DNA of 64,000 nucleotides from assembly GCF_000974425.1 (NCBI RefSeq), contig NZ_CP010429.1:4387501-4451500 (forward strand), written 5' to 3'. The notes under the pieces are model-generated. The model saw nothing but the letters and a program-made list of their open reading frames with translations. It was not told where the DNA came from and made no database searches. This document shows, one piece after another, positions 1 to 7,546 of the stretch. A program made the position numbers and the translations under genes. How positions within the stretch are numbered: the first letter of the stretch is position 1; each line of letters begins with the position of its first letter. This stretch comes from Spirosoma radiotolerans (GTDB lineage: Bacteria; Bacteroidota; Bacteroidia; Cytophagales; Spirosomataceae).

Positions 1-44
1 CCTGTTACTGCTTATTCAGCAAGCCCCCGTATTGTTTGGGAGTG

Positions 45-75
45 CAAAGGTACGAGACGTAAATCAGTTTGTCAA
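45..75 (-). promoter_or_regulatory. Bacteroidota-type promoter, distal copy, firing leftward out of the window
   Basis: On the minus strand a TTGAC box (71-75) is followed 20 nt after its TTG by TACCTTTG (45-52), which matches the Bacteroidota -33/-7 consensus. The 20-bp stretch 33-52 is repeated at 174-193 with the same upstream TTGAC box. The target gene lies to the left of base 1 and is not visible. Confidence 0.75.
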
Positions 76-185
76 GTAAATCTGAAAATAAATTTTGCAA
101 TTGATTTTCAGCGGGTTGCACGTAATGAGTTGATTATCAACAGCTTTCGCTTCTGTTTTCGACTCATTCCCGATGTTTGGGAGTG

Positions 186-216
186 CAAAGGTAGGCCTCT
201 TTTTTCCCGTTGTCAA
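186..216 (-). promoter_or_regulatory. Bacteroidota-type promoter, upstream copy of a tandem pair
   Basis: Minus-strand TTGAC (212-216) and TACCTTTG (186-193), with 20 nt between the TTG and the TA, exactly as in the copy at 45-75. It starts just after the tyrS terminator, so it drives the gene left of the window and not tyrS. Duplicated strong promoters of this kind are often found before stable RNA or ribosomal protein genes, but the gene itself is outside the window. Confidence 0.75.
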
Positions 217-225
217 GGCCCATTC

Positions 226-271
226 CAAAAATAAAAGGCGACTCGCCAATCAGTATTTGGTAAGTCGCCTT
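226..271 (-). terminator. Rho-independent terminator of tyrS
   Basis: Arms 235-249 and 257-271 form a 15-bp stem with two mismatches around a 7-nt loop. On the minus strand the stem runs into a T-rich tract (226-235). It separates tyrS from the leftward tandem promoters. Confidence 0.8.
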
Positions 272-288
272 ATGTCAGTGATTTAGCC

Positions 289-316
289 ATTGAAAAAAGT
301 TTAAACTTTTTTCAAT
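289..316. repeat. Perfect 28-bp palindrome over the tyrS stop codon
   Basis: Bases 289-316 read the same on both strands. The centre falls at the tyrS stop codon (301-303), and the outer half lies in the tyrS 3' end. There is no loop, so as RNA it would need to open at the centre. It could be a second 3' hairpin or a protein-binding dyad. Confidence 0.6.
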
Positions 317-1602
317 AAATGGTTTTTCTTTCCCTTCGAAACCAACACATACCGCCCCTGTAGCCATTCTAAGTCAACGGCAGCAGCAGGATCGGCTACC
401 TTCGTTTTATTTATACTGACTGCATTTTGCGTGATGGCCCGACGAGCTTCGCCCTTCGATGCATACACTTCACCTCGGCTGGCTACTGATAATAGATCTG
501 TAATATCTTTACTATTGGCTAATTCTTCGGCTGATACTTCGGTTTGAGGTACTCCTTCGAAAATAATATCAAACTCATTGGCCTGAATAGAACGTAACGT
601 TTCAAGGGTGGCTTTCCCAAAAAGAACGTCCGATGCTTTTACGGCTAAATCGTAGCCAGCCTGCGAATGAACGCGTATGGTTACTTCTTTCGCAATTGCT
701 TTTTGCAATAGCCTTAGATGCGGAGCTTCATTATGCTGGCGTTCCAGTTCTTCAATCTCTTCACGTGTTAGCAAGGTAAAGACCCGAATCAGACGTGGAC
801 AATCCGCGTCGGTGGCGTTCAACCAGAATTGATAGAATTGATACGGTGATGTCATGGCTGGGTCCAACCAGACGTTTCCTCCCGCCGATTTACCAAACTT
901 TGTGCCATCAGCTTTGGTGATTAGCGGGGTAGTCAACGCGAACGCATGGTGCTCTTCCCGCAGATCCGTCTGACCGCCTTCCTTGCGCCGAATCAGTTCT
1001 GTTCCCGTAGTGATATTGCCCCACTGGTCAGAACCGCCCATCTGCAGCCGTACATTCCGGTTCTTATACAACCAATAGAAGTCATATCCCTGAAGAAGTT
1101 GGTATGAGAACTCCATGAATGACAAACCAGTATCCAGGCGTTTTTTGACCGAATCTTTGGCAACCATGTAATTGACGGTTATGTGCTGACCGGCCTCCCG
1201 TAGAAAATCAAGGAACGTCATCTCTTTAAACCAATCGTAATTGTTGACCATCTGAGCCGCGTTCGCCCCAGAGTCAAAATCAAGGAAACGGGCAAGTTGC
1301 GCCCGGATGCCCTCCTGATTATGCCGTAATGTCTCTTCAGATAAATAATCCCGCTCGGTAGAACGACCTGATGGGTCACCAATCATCCCTGTAGCGCCAC
1401 CGACTAGGGCGAACGGTTTATGACCAGCCCGTTGCAGATGCACCAGGAGCATAACAGTAGCCAGATTACCAATATGAAGCGATGCAGCCGTGGGATCAAA
1501 CCCAATGTAGCCCGCCGTCATTTCTTTCTGGAGTTGTTCTTCAGTGCCGGGTGTCATGTCGTTTAACATGCCACGCCAGCGGAGTTCGTCAATAAAATTC
1601 AT
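301..1602 (-). CDS. tyrS: Tyrosyl-tRNA synthetase
   Basis: Charges tRNA-Tyr with tyrosine in the cytoplasm (class I aminoacyl-tRNA synthetase). At 433 aa it has the normal length of the bacterial TyrS1 type. Visible motifs are the HIGH-type HIGN near residue 43 (after FDPTAASL), the KMSKS-type KFGKS in the middle, and a C-terminal S4 RNA-binding domain (from [12 protein letters not shown] on) ending with lysine-rich residues. The ATG at 1600-1602 is the only sensible start. It sits downstream of queA on the same strand but has its own possible -7 element and a large hairpin in between, so it may be transcribed separately. Confidence 0.97.
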   Translation of the reverse strand: MNFIDELRWRGMLNDMTPGTEEQLQKEMTAGYIGFDPTAASLHIGNLATVMLLVHLQRAGHKPFALVGGATGMIGDPSGRSTERDYLSEETLRHNQEGIRAQLARFLDFDSGANAAQMVNNYDWFKEMTFLDFLREAGQHITVNYMVAKDSVKKRLDTGLSFMEFSYQLLQGYDFYWLYKNRNVRLQMGGSDQWGNITTGTELIRRKEGGQTDLREEHHAFALTTPLITKADGTKFGKSAGGNVWLDPAMTSPYQFYQFWLNATDADCPRLIRVFTLLTREEIEELERQHNEAPHLRLLQKAIAKEVTIRVHSQAGYDLAVKASDVLFGKATLETLRSIQANEFDIIFEGVPQTEVSAEELANSKDITDLLSVASRGEVYASKGEARRAITQNAVSINKTKVADPAAAVDLEWLQGRYVLVSKGKKNHLLKKV

Positions 1603-1616
1603 AAAAAAGAAAATTT

Positions 1617-1698
1617 AAAGAGCGGAAGAATGAATGAGCAAAAGAGCGGTTTGTGGGCATCTTTTCATACCGCTCTTTCACTCATTCTTTTGCTCTTT
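1617..1698. repeat. Large imperfect hairpin between queA and tyrS (purine-rich repeat family)
   Basis: Arms 1617-1649 and 1670-1698 pair over about 29 bp with one 4-nt bulge and a 20-nt loop. The arms are built from AAAGAG/GAATGAG-type purine words. A related hairpin made of the same words lies at 37456-37554. On the minus strand the stem ends in TTTAAATTTTC, so it could also end queA transcripts or form part of the tyrS leader. Confidence 0.6.
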
Positions 1699-1705
1699 GA
1701 GTTCG

Positions 1706-1713
1706 CAAAATTA
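1706..1713 (-). promoter_or_regulatory. Possible -7 element for tyrS
   Basis: TAATTTTG on the minus strand fits TAnnTTTG and lies just after the queA stop. No clear TTG box is seen at the right distance, so the call is weak. If used, the hairpin 1617-1698 lies in the tyrS 5' leader. Confidence 0.35.
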
Positions 1714-1718
1714 ATGGT

Positions 1719-2939
1719 TTATGGCAATAGCAGGGATGAATCACCGTAACTCAGGAAACGATATTGGTTTTCGAGTGCGTCATTATAGACGCGTTTCCAA
1801 TTATCGCCAATCAGGGTAGCAATCAGCAGAATCAACGTTGAGCCGGGCTGATGGAAATTAGTAATAATCCCCCTACATAGTTTGACCGGATAGCCGGGTG
1901 TAATATAGATACCTGTCTGCGCGACTATAGACGCCTTGTCAGTATCCCTAAAATAAGTCAGAACGGCATTCAAGGAATCAGCTACGCTCGGCTGTTGGTC
2001 GGCCGGAAGCTGGTAAGCATACTGCTGGTCGAGCCGGAATGGATCAGGCTCGTTTCGAAGCAGTTTTGTTCCCATCCAGTACAAACTTTCCAGCGCCCGC
2101 ATAGATGTTGTTCCTACAGCAATAATGGCGTCCCTGTGTTCGAGCAGGTGCCGTATGATTTGCTCTGTATAAACGACCTGCTCCGTATGCATATGATGTT
2201 GCCGCACATCGTCCGTCTTTATAGGCTGAAATGTACCGGCTCCTACATGCAACGTCAGGTAGTCGTACCCAATGGCACGTTTACTAATGGCCTCGAATAT
2301 GGCGGGCGTAAAATGTAGCCCTGCAGTAGGAGCCGCGACAGCTCCCTCCTGCTTTGAATAAATTGTTTGATAGGTATCTCTGTCAGCGTCGGTTGCATCA
2401 CGTTTAAGGTATGGTGGCAATGGTATTTCACCGGCATACTGGACGATCTGCGCAAAAGTAAATTCTGCCGGTTGCCAGCTAAGCTGAACAGCCGACTGTT
2501 CATAGTTGTACCAGGTAACGGTTAGCGTCACGTCGCCAGCAGGTGTCGAAAATGTAGTTTCCAGCGTCTCGTTTGGCCGCCAGCGTTTGCGATTGCCAAT
2601 CATACCCTGCCAAACAGCCGAGCCAGTAGCTTCCATAGCCAACGAGATTGGCTGCTCAGTGGGAAATGGACTCAGCAGAAATAATTCAATGATGGCTCCC
2701 GTTGGCTTGGTGAAATGCAGCCGGGCCGGAATAACTTTCGTGTTATTGAAAACCAGAAAACTGTTTTCGGGCAGTAGCGCAGGCAAATCCGAGAACTGCT
2801 GATGGCTTATTTGACCGCCCTGATAAACGAGTAATTTCGATGCATCACGCTGGGCTAATGGAAAGCGCGCAATACGGTCGTCGGGAAGATCGTACTGAAA
2901 TTGGCTCAACGACAATTCATTCATTTCAGTCATCGTCAC
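1719..2939 (-). CDS. queA: S-adenosylmethionine:tRNA ribosyltransferase-isomerase (QueA family)
   Basis: QueA moves the ribosyl part of SAM onto preQ1-modified tRNA to make epoxyqueuosine, the penultimate step of queuosine synthesis. The 406-aa protein shows family hallmarks: the N-terminal YDLPDDRIA with FPLAQRDASKLL, PARLHFTKPTGA, the GEIPLPPY-K motif, EGAVAAPTAGLHFT, and the C-terminal FHQPGSTLILLIATLIG. It is somewhat longer than the typical 340-360 aa because of a middle insertion. The start is uncertain among three nearby Met codons (residues 1, 3 and 6). Its 5' end overlaps the stop of the upstream membrane-protein gene by 14 bp, so the two are co-transcribed. Confidence 0.93.
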   Translation of the reverse strand: MTMTEMNELSLSQFQYDLPDDRIARFPLAQRDASKLLVYQGGQISHQQFSDLPALLPENSFLVFNNTKVIPARLHFTKPTGAIIELFLLSPFPTEQPISLAMEATGSAVWQGMIGNRKRWRPNETLETTFSTPAGDVTLTVTWYNYEQSAVQLSWQPAEFTFAQIVQYAGEIPLPPYLKRDATDADRDTYQTIYSKQEGAVAAPTAGLHFTPAIFEAISKRAIGYDYLTLHVGAGTFQPIKTDDVRQHHMHTEQVVYTEQIIRHLLEHRDAIIAVGTTSMRALESLYWMGTKLLRNEPDPFRLDQQYAYQLPADQQPSVADSLNAVLTYFRDTDKASIVAQTGIYITPGYPVKLCRGIITNFHQPGSTLILLIATLIGDNWKRVYNDALENQYRFLSYGDSSLLLP

Positions 2940-3435
2940 CAGGTTTCATGGACAAACGAATTGGCAACGAAACCAGCACGACAAGAATGATGGCCGTACT
3001 GAGCGGCAACAGCCAGGCATACTCAATCGCCCGAATAGGACGGTCAGACCGGTTGAGAAATGAAAGTACCAATAAACCAAGGCCCAGAATCGTATTTACA
3101 GAGGCCATTAGGGCATTGAACCAATTCTTAAAGACCTTATTCAACTGAGGACGGTTAGCAGCCCAGGTGGCCTGGTTCGGTATGGGAATCTGGGCCGTCG
3201 GAACTTTAAGAAACAACCGGGCAATAAGATCAAGTAATGTATTATTGATAATAAAAATACCGATTGCCAGGTAAAAAATCACTTCCCGGTCGAGCGTTTG
3301 AACGGGATGGTTTAGTTCATCAAAGCGAACGGCAACCGCATCCGGGTATGAAATATAACTGCTGAACAGCGCCAATAAAAATCCGGCAATGGACACCATG
3401 CGCCAGACACGGACGAAAAAAGTACCTACTTTCAT
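2926..3435 (-). CDS. Membrane protein of unknown function, upstream of queA
   Basis: A 169-aa protein, reading from MKVGTFFVRVWRM. A longer form from 3474 would add 13 residues but starts less naturally. It has about four hydrophobic stretches: near residues 10-30, 55-80, a middle one around NALMASVNTILGLGLLVLSF, and one before the C-terminal SMKPGDDD. I do not recognise a catalytic motif. Its stop overlaps the queA start by 14 bp, and a -7 element TACCTTTG lies 134 nt upstream. The overlap implies one transcript with queA but does not show a role in queuosine synthesis. Confidence 0.75.
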   Translation of the reverse strand: MKVGTFFVRVWRMVSIAGFLLALFSSYISYPDAVAVRFDELNHPVQTLDREVIFYLAIGIFIINNTLLDLIARLFLKVPTAQIPIPNQATWAANRPQLNKVFKNWFNALMASVNTILGLGLLVLSFLNRSDRPIRAIEYAWLLPLSTAIILVVLVSLPIRLSMKPGDDD

Positions 3436-3568
3436 GTAAATAAGCGAGATCAGACGGCACAGGCCGCCCCGCACTAAAGCGAAATGAATGAGCCACCAAG
3501 CAGTTAATAACGCTGGCTACTTCCTGCGATTTAATCGGCCATATCAAATAGCTTTTCAAATCAGGGCG

Positions 3569-3576
3569 CAAAGGTA
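3569..3576 (-). promoter_or_regulatory. -7 element of the membrane protein-queA operon
   Basis: TACCTTTG on the minus strand, in the divergent gap between this operon and the adenosyltransferase gene. A convincing TTG box is not seen at 19-21 nt upstream. Confidence 0.55.
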
Positions 3577-3640
3577 AGGCTCGAACGCGGTAAATCCGTT
3601 AGCTTAGCCACTTGTTGAGCATTTTGGTTTAAGTTATACG

Positions 3641-4207
3641 ATGAAGATTTACACAAAAACAGGCGATAAGGGGCAAACGGCTTTGATTGGTGGCCGTCGG
3701 GTAAGCAAAGCTGATTTACGGATCGATGCGTATGGCACTGTAGATGAACTTAATTCGTGGATTGGCCTGGTTCGCGATCAGCCTGTCAACAGCGAACGAA
3801 AAGAGCTGTTGAAAGAGATTCAGGACCGGCTGTTCACCGTTGGGTCCGAATTGGCAACAGACCCAGAAAAAGCACCAAAGCGGGCCATGCCCGCTATTAC
3901 GCCAGACGATGTCCAGGTACTCGAAGATGCGATGGACACTATGGACATTGAACTACCCGAATTACGAGCCTTCATTTTGCCCGGTGGCCACCAGGCCGTG
4001 TCGTTCTGTCACCTTGCCCGAACGGTCTGCCGCCGAGCCGAACGATTGATCATTGCCCTCAACGATACCACCCTGCAAACGGGTATTGGTGTCGATGAGT
4101 TGGTCTTACAATATATAAATCGCCTGTCTGACTACCTCTTCGTGTTGAGCCGAAAAATGGCGCAGGAATTGAGCGCAGACGAGGTAGCCTGGCAGCCTAG
4201 AACGTAA
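3641..4207 (+). CDS. ATP:cob(I)alamin adenosyltransferase, PduO type
   Basis: Transfers the adenosyl group of ATP to cob(I)alamin to make coenzyme B12, which is needed by enzymes such as methylmalonyl-CoA mutase and class II ribonucleotide reductase. The 188-aa length is normal. It shows the N-terminal ATP-binding signature YTKTGDKGQTALIGG, then R-IDAYGTVDELNSWIG and the C-terminal helix with FILPGG, RTVCRRAER and the NRLSDYLFVLSR motif. It is divergent from the queA operon. No cobalamin biosynthesis gene is adjacent, so a salvage role is likely. Possible symbols are pduO or cobO; family identity is firm, but the symbol is not. Confidence 0.95.
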   Translation: MKIYTKTGDKGQTALIGGRRVSKADLRIDAYGTVDELNSWIGLVRDQPVNSERKELLKEIQDRLFTVGSELATDPEKAPKRAMPAITPDDVQVLEDAMDTMDIELPELRAFILPGGHQAVSFCHLARTVCRRAERLIIALNDTTLQTGIGVDELVLQYINRLSDYLFVLSRKMAQELSADEVAWQPRT

Positions 4208-4213
4208 CTTTAT

Positions 4214-4278
4214 TTTGTCATGCTGACCGGATAGTAAGATGCTTCCTTCCGCACCGGCGGACCGATCAGCATGACAAA
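4214..4278. repeat. REP-like palindromic element after the adenosyltransferase gene
   Basis: Arms 4214-4230 and 4262-4278 are 17 nt with one mismatch (a G-U pair), flanking a 31-nt GC-rich loop. The plus-strand arm is followed by a run of A, not T, so it is not a standard terminator for the upstream gene. The arm TTGTCATGCTGA resembles an intergenic palindrome I associate with other Bacteroidota genomes. Confidence 0.5.
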
Positions 4279-4323
4279 GAAAAAAAAGTTGTCTTGACAA
4301 CTAACTTACTCAATCTAATTTTT

Positions 4324-4331
4324 TAGCTTTG
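4324..4331 (+). promoter_or_regulatory. -7 element of the branched-chain aminotransferase gene
   Basis: TAGCTTTG fits TAnnTTTG and lies 46 nt before the ATG at 4378. The nearest TTGACA (from 4293) is about 8 nt too far upstream for the consensus, so the -33 box is unclear. Confidence 0.5.
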
Positions 4332-4377
4332 CCTCAGCCGGTTCACAAGCGGGCTAACGTATTAACCACAAGCTGTT

Positions 4378-5448
4378 ATGACGACGGACGTATTACAAAT
4401 TGAATTGCGGAAAGCGGAGCGCTCCCGCATTCAGGAGGTAGATTTTAATCACCTGCCTTTCGGAAAACATTTCTCGGATCACATGTTTGTGGCCGATTTT
4501 GTAGATGGTCAATGGCAAAATCAGATGATTGTGCCGTTCGACAATTTCACGCTAAGCCCTGCTCTGTCGTCGCTGCATTATGGTCAATCTATTTTTGAAG
4601 GCATGAAAGCGTTCAAAAATGAGGCCAACGAAATATTCCTGTTCCGTCCTTACGCAAACTTCGAACGGATGAACGAGTCAGCCCGTCGTATGTGTATGGC
4701 TACGCTCCCCGAAGAGGTGTTCATTGGCGGCCTTGAAGCGCTGTTGCGCGTAGATGCCGACTGGGTACCGGGCACTCCCGAAAGCTCCCTATATGTGCGT
4801 CCGTATATGTTTGCCACCGATACATTTCTGGGCGTAGCTCCTTCGAAAACGTATCGTTTCTGCATTTTCACCTGTCCCGTAGGTGCTTATTATACAAACC
4901 CACCGAAACTTAAAGTCGAGACGGAATATATTCGCTCGGCACCGGGTGGCGTTGGCTATGCCAAATGTGCTGGTAACTATGGCGGCTCCCTGTATCCAAC
5001 GATGCTGGCTCAACAACAGGGCTACGACCAGTTAATCTGGACAGATGCCCGCGAGCATAAATACATTGAGGAATCGGGCACCATGAACATCATGTTCATG
5101 ATCGATGGTAAGTTGGTAACCCCGGCAACATCTGATTCGATTCTGAAAGGTGTTACCCGCGATTCGATCCTGCAAATTGCCCGTAGCTGGGGTATCGAGG
5201 TTGAAGAACGGCTTGTCTCTATCGACGAAGTCATTGGCGCGATCGAGAGCGGCCGCTTAACCGAAGCCTTCGGGGCTGGTACAGCGGTAGGTTCTTCTCC
5301 TTACTCGCTCATCGGTTATAATGGTAAAGATTATATGCTTCCAGAATTCGCGCCTGAAGAGTCCTTTGCCGTTCGTATTAAGGATTATCTATCCGACCTG
5401 CGCACGGGTAAGATAGCGGATACTTTTGGCTGGATGCACCAGGTATAG
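4378..5448 (+). CDS. ilvE: Branched-chain amino acid aminotransferase
   Basis: PLP-dependent fold-type IV transaminase that interconverts leucine, isoleucine and valine with their 2-oxo acids, using glutamate/2-oxoglutarate. The 356 aa match the longer (BCAT2-like) bacterial and eukaryotic form. Visible features: SSLHYGQSIFEGMKAF at the N-terminal half, RMNESARRMCMA, the PLP-lysine region GYAKCAGNYGGSL, EESGTMNIMF and the C-terminal EAFGAGTA. It stands alone with its own promoter and terminator, and no other ilv or leu gene is near. Confidence 0.95.
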   Translation: MTTDVLQIELRKAERSRIQEVDFNHLPFGKHFSDHMFVADFVDGQWQNQMIVPFDNFTLSPALSSLHYGQSIFEGMKAFKNEANEIFLFRPYANFERMNESARRMCMATLPEEVFIGGLEALLRVDADWVPGTPESSLYVRPYMFATDTFLGVAPSKTYRFCIFTCPVGAYYTNPPKLKVETEYIRSAPGGVGYAKCAGNYGGSLYPTMLAQQQGYDQLIWTDAREHKYIEESGTMNIMFMIDGKLVTPATSDSILKGVTRDSILQIARSWGIEVEERLVSIDEVIGAIESGRLTEAFGAGTAVGSSPYSLIGYNGKDYMLPEFAPEESFAVRIKDYLSDLRTGKIADTFGWMHQV

Positions 5449-5470
5449 ACTACTACAACGCTTAAGTAAG

Positions 5471-5498
5471 AGCCCCGACCAGTTGGTTGGGGCTTTTG
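5471..5498 (+). terminator. Terminator of the ilvE gene
   Basis: A 10-bp GC-rich stem (5471-5480 with 5485-5494, one G-U pair) and 4-nt loop, followed by TTTTGCTTT. Confidence 0.8.
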
Positions 5499-5625
5499 CT
5501 TTATAACCCAACTGATGCTTATAGATTCCCCCTGCTACAATAATTTTGATCTATTTTGTGATATTATTGATTTAATACGTTATTTAGGCCTACACATCTC
5601 TTCTATCTCTTACCTACTTTGTGTT

Positions 5626-6768
5626 ATGATTCGGCTCATCTTACTACTTTGTATGTTGTCGATGCCTTACCTGACTTGCCGAGGGCAAATTTTTGTCTAT
5701 CAGGAAAAAGATGGAAACGTGTTTACAAGTGTTGATGACTATAGCCCCGGCATGACGAGCACCTATACGAGAACAACGTATATGGGAAGTCCTTTCCTCA
5801 CATTTCCGGTTTGGCAACCCGGTAAGATTCGGCTGGATATGGAGGGCAGAACAGTGGATTGCCAACTTGCCTATAATTTGAATACGAATGAAGTTTTATG
5901 TCGGTTCGACGGTGACTCGGCCATTAAAACCGTTACGCCGGAGTTTTTTTCGATCAACAACACGGAATATGTTCGTCAGCAGAACAAACTAGCCGGTATG
6001 GACTATCGTATGTATTTTTCAACTGTCCATAGTGGACCAACGAAGTTGCTGAAAAGTTTAAGTAATCAGCTGACTTACATGAATAGTGCTGAACAAGTCA
6101 ATATGAGGCACTATAAAGATTTGAACCTCAGGGGTATTTATCGAACTGTCACGAAGTATTTCGTTCAAAAAGAAAACGCAGAGCCTACACTTATCAGTTT
6201 TTCCAGGAAATCGCTGCTCGATGTTTTAGCCGATCAATCAGAAGCACTTGCAGACAAAATTCCAAACCGGGAACTTACGACCAGCGATGTTATCAACATC
6301 CTCAATTATTATGATTTGCGGGTAGCTGAAGCCCGACAAAACCGGGCTCATTTAAGCAAGGAAGAAGTCTTTAGAGAAATTCTTCAGAATAAAATCAACT
6401 ATCCGGGCTGGGTCGGCAATCAGGGAATTTATGGACGTGTCTATGCTGGCTTTGATGTTGATTCGCTGGGTTTGGTCAGGAATGTGGTGATTCTTAGTCC
6501 AGACAATATGGGCTTCGGGTTTACCTTTGAAGTCAAACGAGCGTTGGAAACGCTTTCCAATATCGACCCGCATTTTCGTGGTGCATATGCGCTTCCTATT
6601 GCCTTCACGTTTACCAACTCCAAAGAAAATTCGGGGCCGCACATTCCCACGAATCGGTTGCCAGAAGACCGCTACCAAAACCGTACGCTGCTGGAAGAGG
6701 TCACCATTCCCTTCGTTGTTGCTAAATCGTCAGTCGTTCCCAGAGAAGTATGGGGATATTACAAATAA
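5626..6768 (+). CDS. Secreted protein with a TonB-C-like C-terminal domain
   Basis: The 380-aa reading starts at MIRLILLLCMLSMPYLTCRG, a typical signal peptide. An upstream ATG at 5515 would bury that signal after 37 poor residues. The middle part is unlike anything I recognise. The C-terminal part (about residues 265-340: GRVYAGFDVDSLGLVRNVVI, then GFGFTFEVKRALETL and ALPIAFTF) reads like the energy-transducer TonB C-terminal fold seen in many Bacteroidota periplasmic proteins. There is no N-terminal TonB anchor or Pro-rich linker, so a role in iron transport should not be assumed. Confidence 0.75.
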   Translation: MIRLILLLCMLSMPYLTCRGQIFVYQEKDGNVFTSVDDYSPGMTSTYTRTTYMGSPFLTFPVWQPGKIRLDMEGRTVDCQLAYNLNTNEVLCRFDGDSAIKTVTPEFFSINNTEYVRQQNKLAGMDYRMYFSTVHSGPTKLLKSLSNQLTYMNSAEQVNMRHYKDLNLRGIYRTVTKYFVQKENAEPTLISFSRKSLLDVLADQSEALADKIPNRELTTSDVINILNYYDLRVAEARQNRAHLSKEEVFREILQNKINYPGWVGNQGIYGRVYAGFDVDSLGLVRNVVILSPDNMGFGFTFEVKRALETLSNIDPHFRGAYALPIAFTFTNSKENSGPHIPTNRLPEDRYQNRTLLEEVTIPFVVAKSSVVPREVWGYYK

Positions 6769-6905
6769 TATTTTCTCGGGTACTGATCCGTTGGCACTTT
6801 ACACGGAACACCTCTTCAGCTTAAACCTTCGACGAAGCCGGAGCTTATAGCCATCTGATTATTAGAGTTATCAGCTTTGTCAACGTGCGGCTTACATCGC
6901 CATAG

Positions 6906-7487
6906 TCACTTTGCAGAAGCAGTCGTTGCTCCCTTTGCCGGAGCGATCTTGATCGTCAGGCCGAAATCTTTTCCTTTCGAAACGTCTTTTAACAAAACGG
7001 TTTCGCCTGTCTGTCCCGTCCATCCCGTGCCGCCCGAAGTAGGTTTGGATACACCGTAGCGACCTGAGAAATAAGTACCCAACTCTTTCTGATAATCCGT
7101 GACTGATTGACGACTATTTAAAAACAAATCGACATCAATAGCCGACACCTTCCTGGCGGTTTGGTAATAGAGGATATCGGCCGATTCGAGATTGGGCAAT
7201 TCAATCGTGTAGCCAATATGATCGGCATCGCTCTCGAACGGCTCGCCTTTTTCGGTGGCTTTTACTTTCGTGAACTCATCACCAAGGTTAATGCCGCGCC
7301 AATGGCTATCGGAGGTCAGGCCAAGCTGTGCCAAATGACCAGTTATCGCGGGAGCTGATGCTGCCTCAGAGCTAGAGGCAACAGTTGTTGAATCGGCCGT
7401 TTGCGAAGCGGTCTGCTGCCGACCCCGACAGGCTTGCTGATAGTATGAAAGTAACAATAATATAGCTAGTAGACTTATTTGTTTCAT
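6906..7487 (-). CDS. Putative lipoprotein of unknown function
   Basis: 193 aa from MKQISLLAILLLLSYYQQAC, where the Cys may be the lipid-modified residue, although the lipobox (QQAC) is poor. An extra in-frame ATG at 7502 adds five residues and is less likely. After a Ser/Thr/Ala-rich linker comes a globular part from about residue 50 to 180, with a GINLGDEFTKVKATEKG segment and a Gly/Thr-rich stretch near SGGTGWTGQTGE. No known catalytic motif. It follows the ABC exporter on the same strand with no sign of a shared operon beyond the 60-bp gap. Confidence 0.7.
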   Translation of the reverse strand: MKQISLLAILLLLSYYQQACRGRQQTASQTADSTTVASSSEAASAPAITGHLAQLGLTSDSHWRGINLGDEFTKVKATEKGEPFESDADHIGYTIELPNLESADILYYQTARKVSAIDVDLFLNSRQSVTDYQKELGTYFSGRYGVSKPTSGGTGWTGQTGETVLLKDVSKGKDFGLTIKIAPAKGATTASAK

Positions 7488-7546
7488 CTGGTTTGTAAGC
7501 ATTAAACTATTCGCAATAGGTACATTCAGTGGCTACTTAAGTTCAT

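Noticed and set aside
64..249. 61-residue open frame on the minus strand at the left end
   Set aside because: It runs through the tandem promoters and part of the tyrS terminator and has no protein-like pattern.
1617..1698. CRISPR-like or tandem repeat array
   Set aside because: The repeats are one inverted pair, not equally spaced direct repeats with unique spacers; no cas genes.
5626..6768. TonB energy transducer
   Set aside because: Only the C-terminal fold is similar; there is no membrane anchor with Pro-rich linker and no exbB/exbD nearby.
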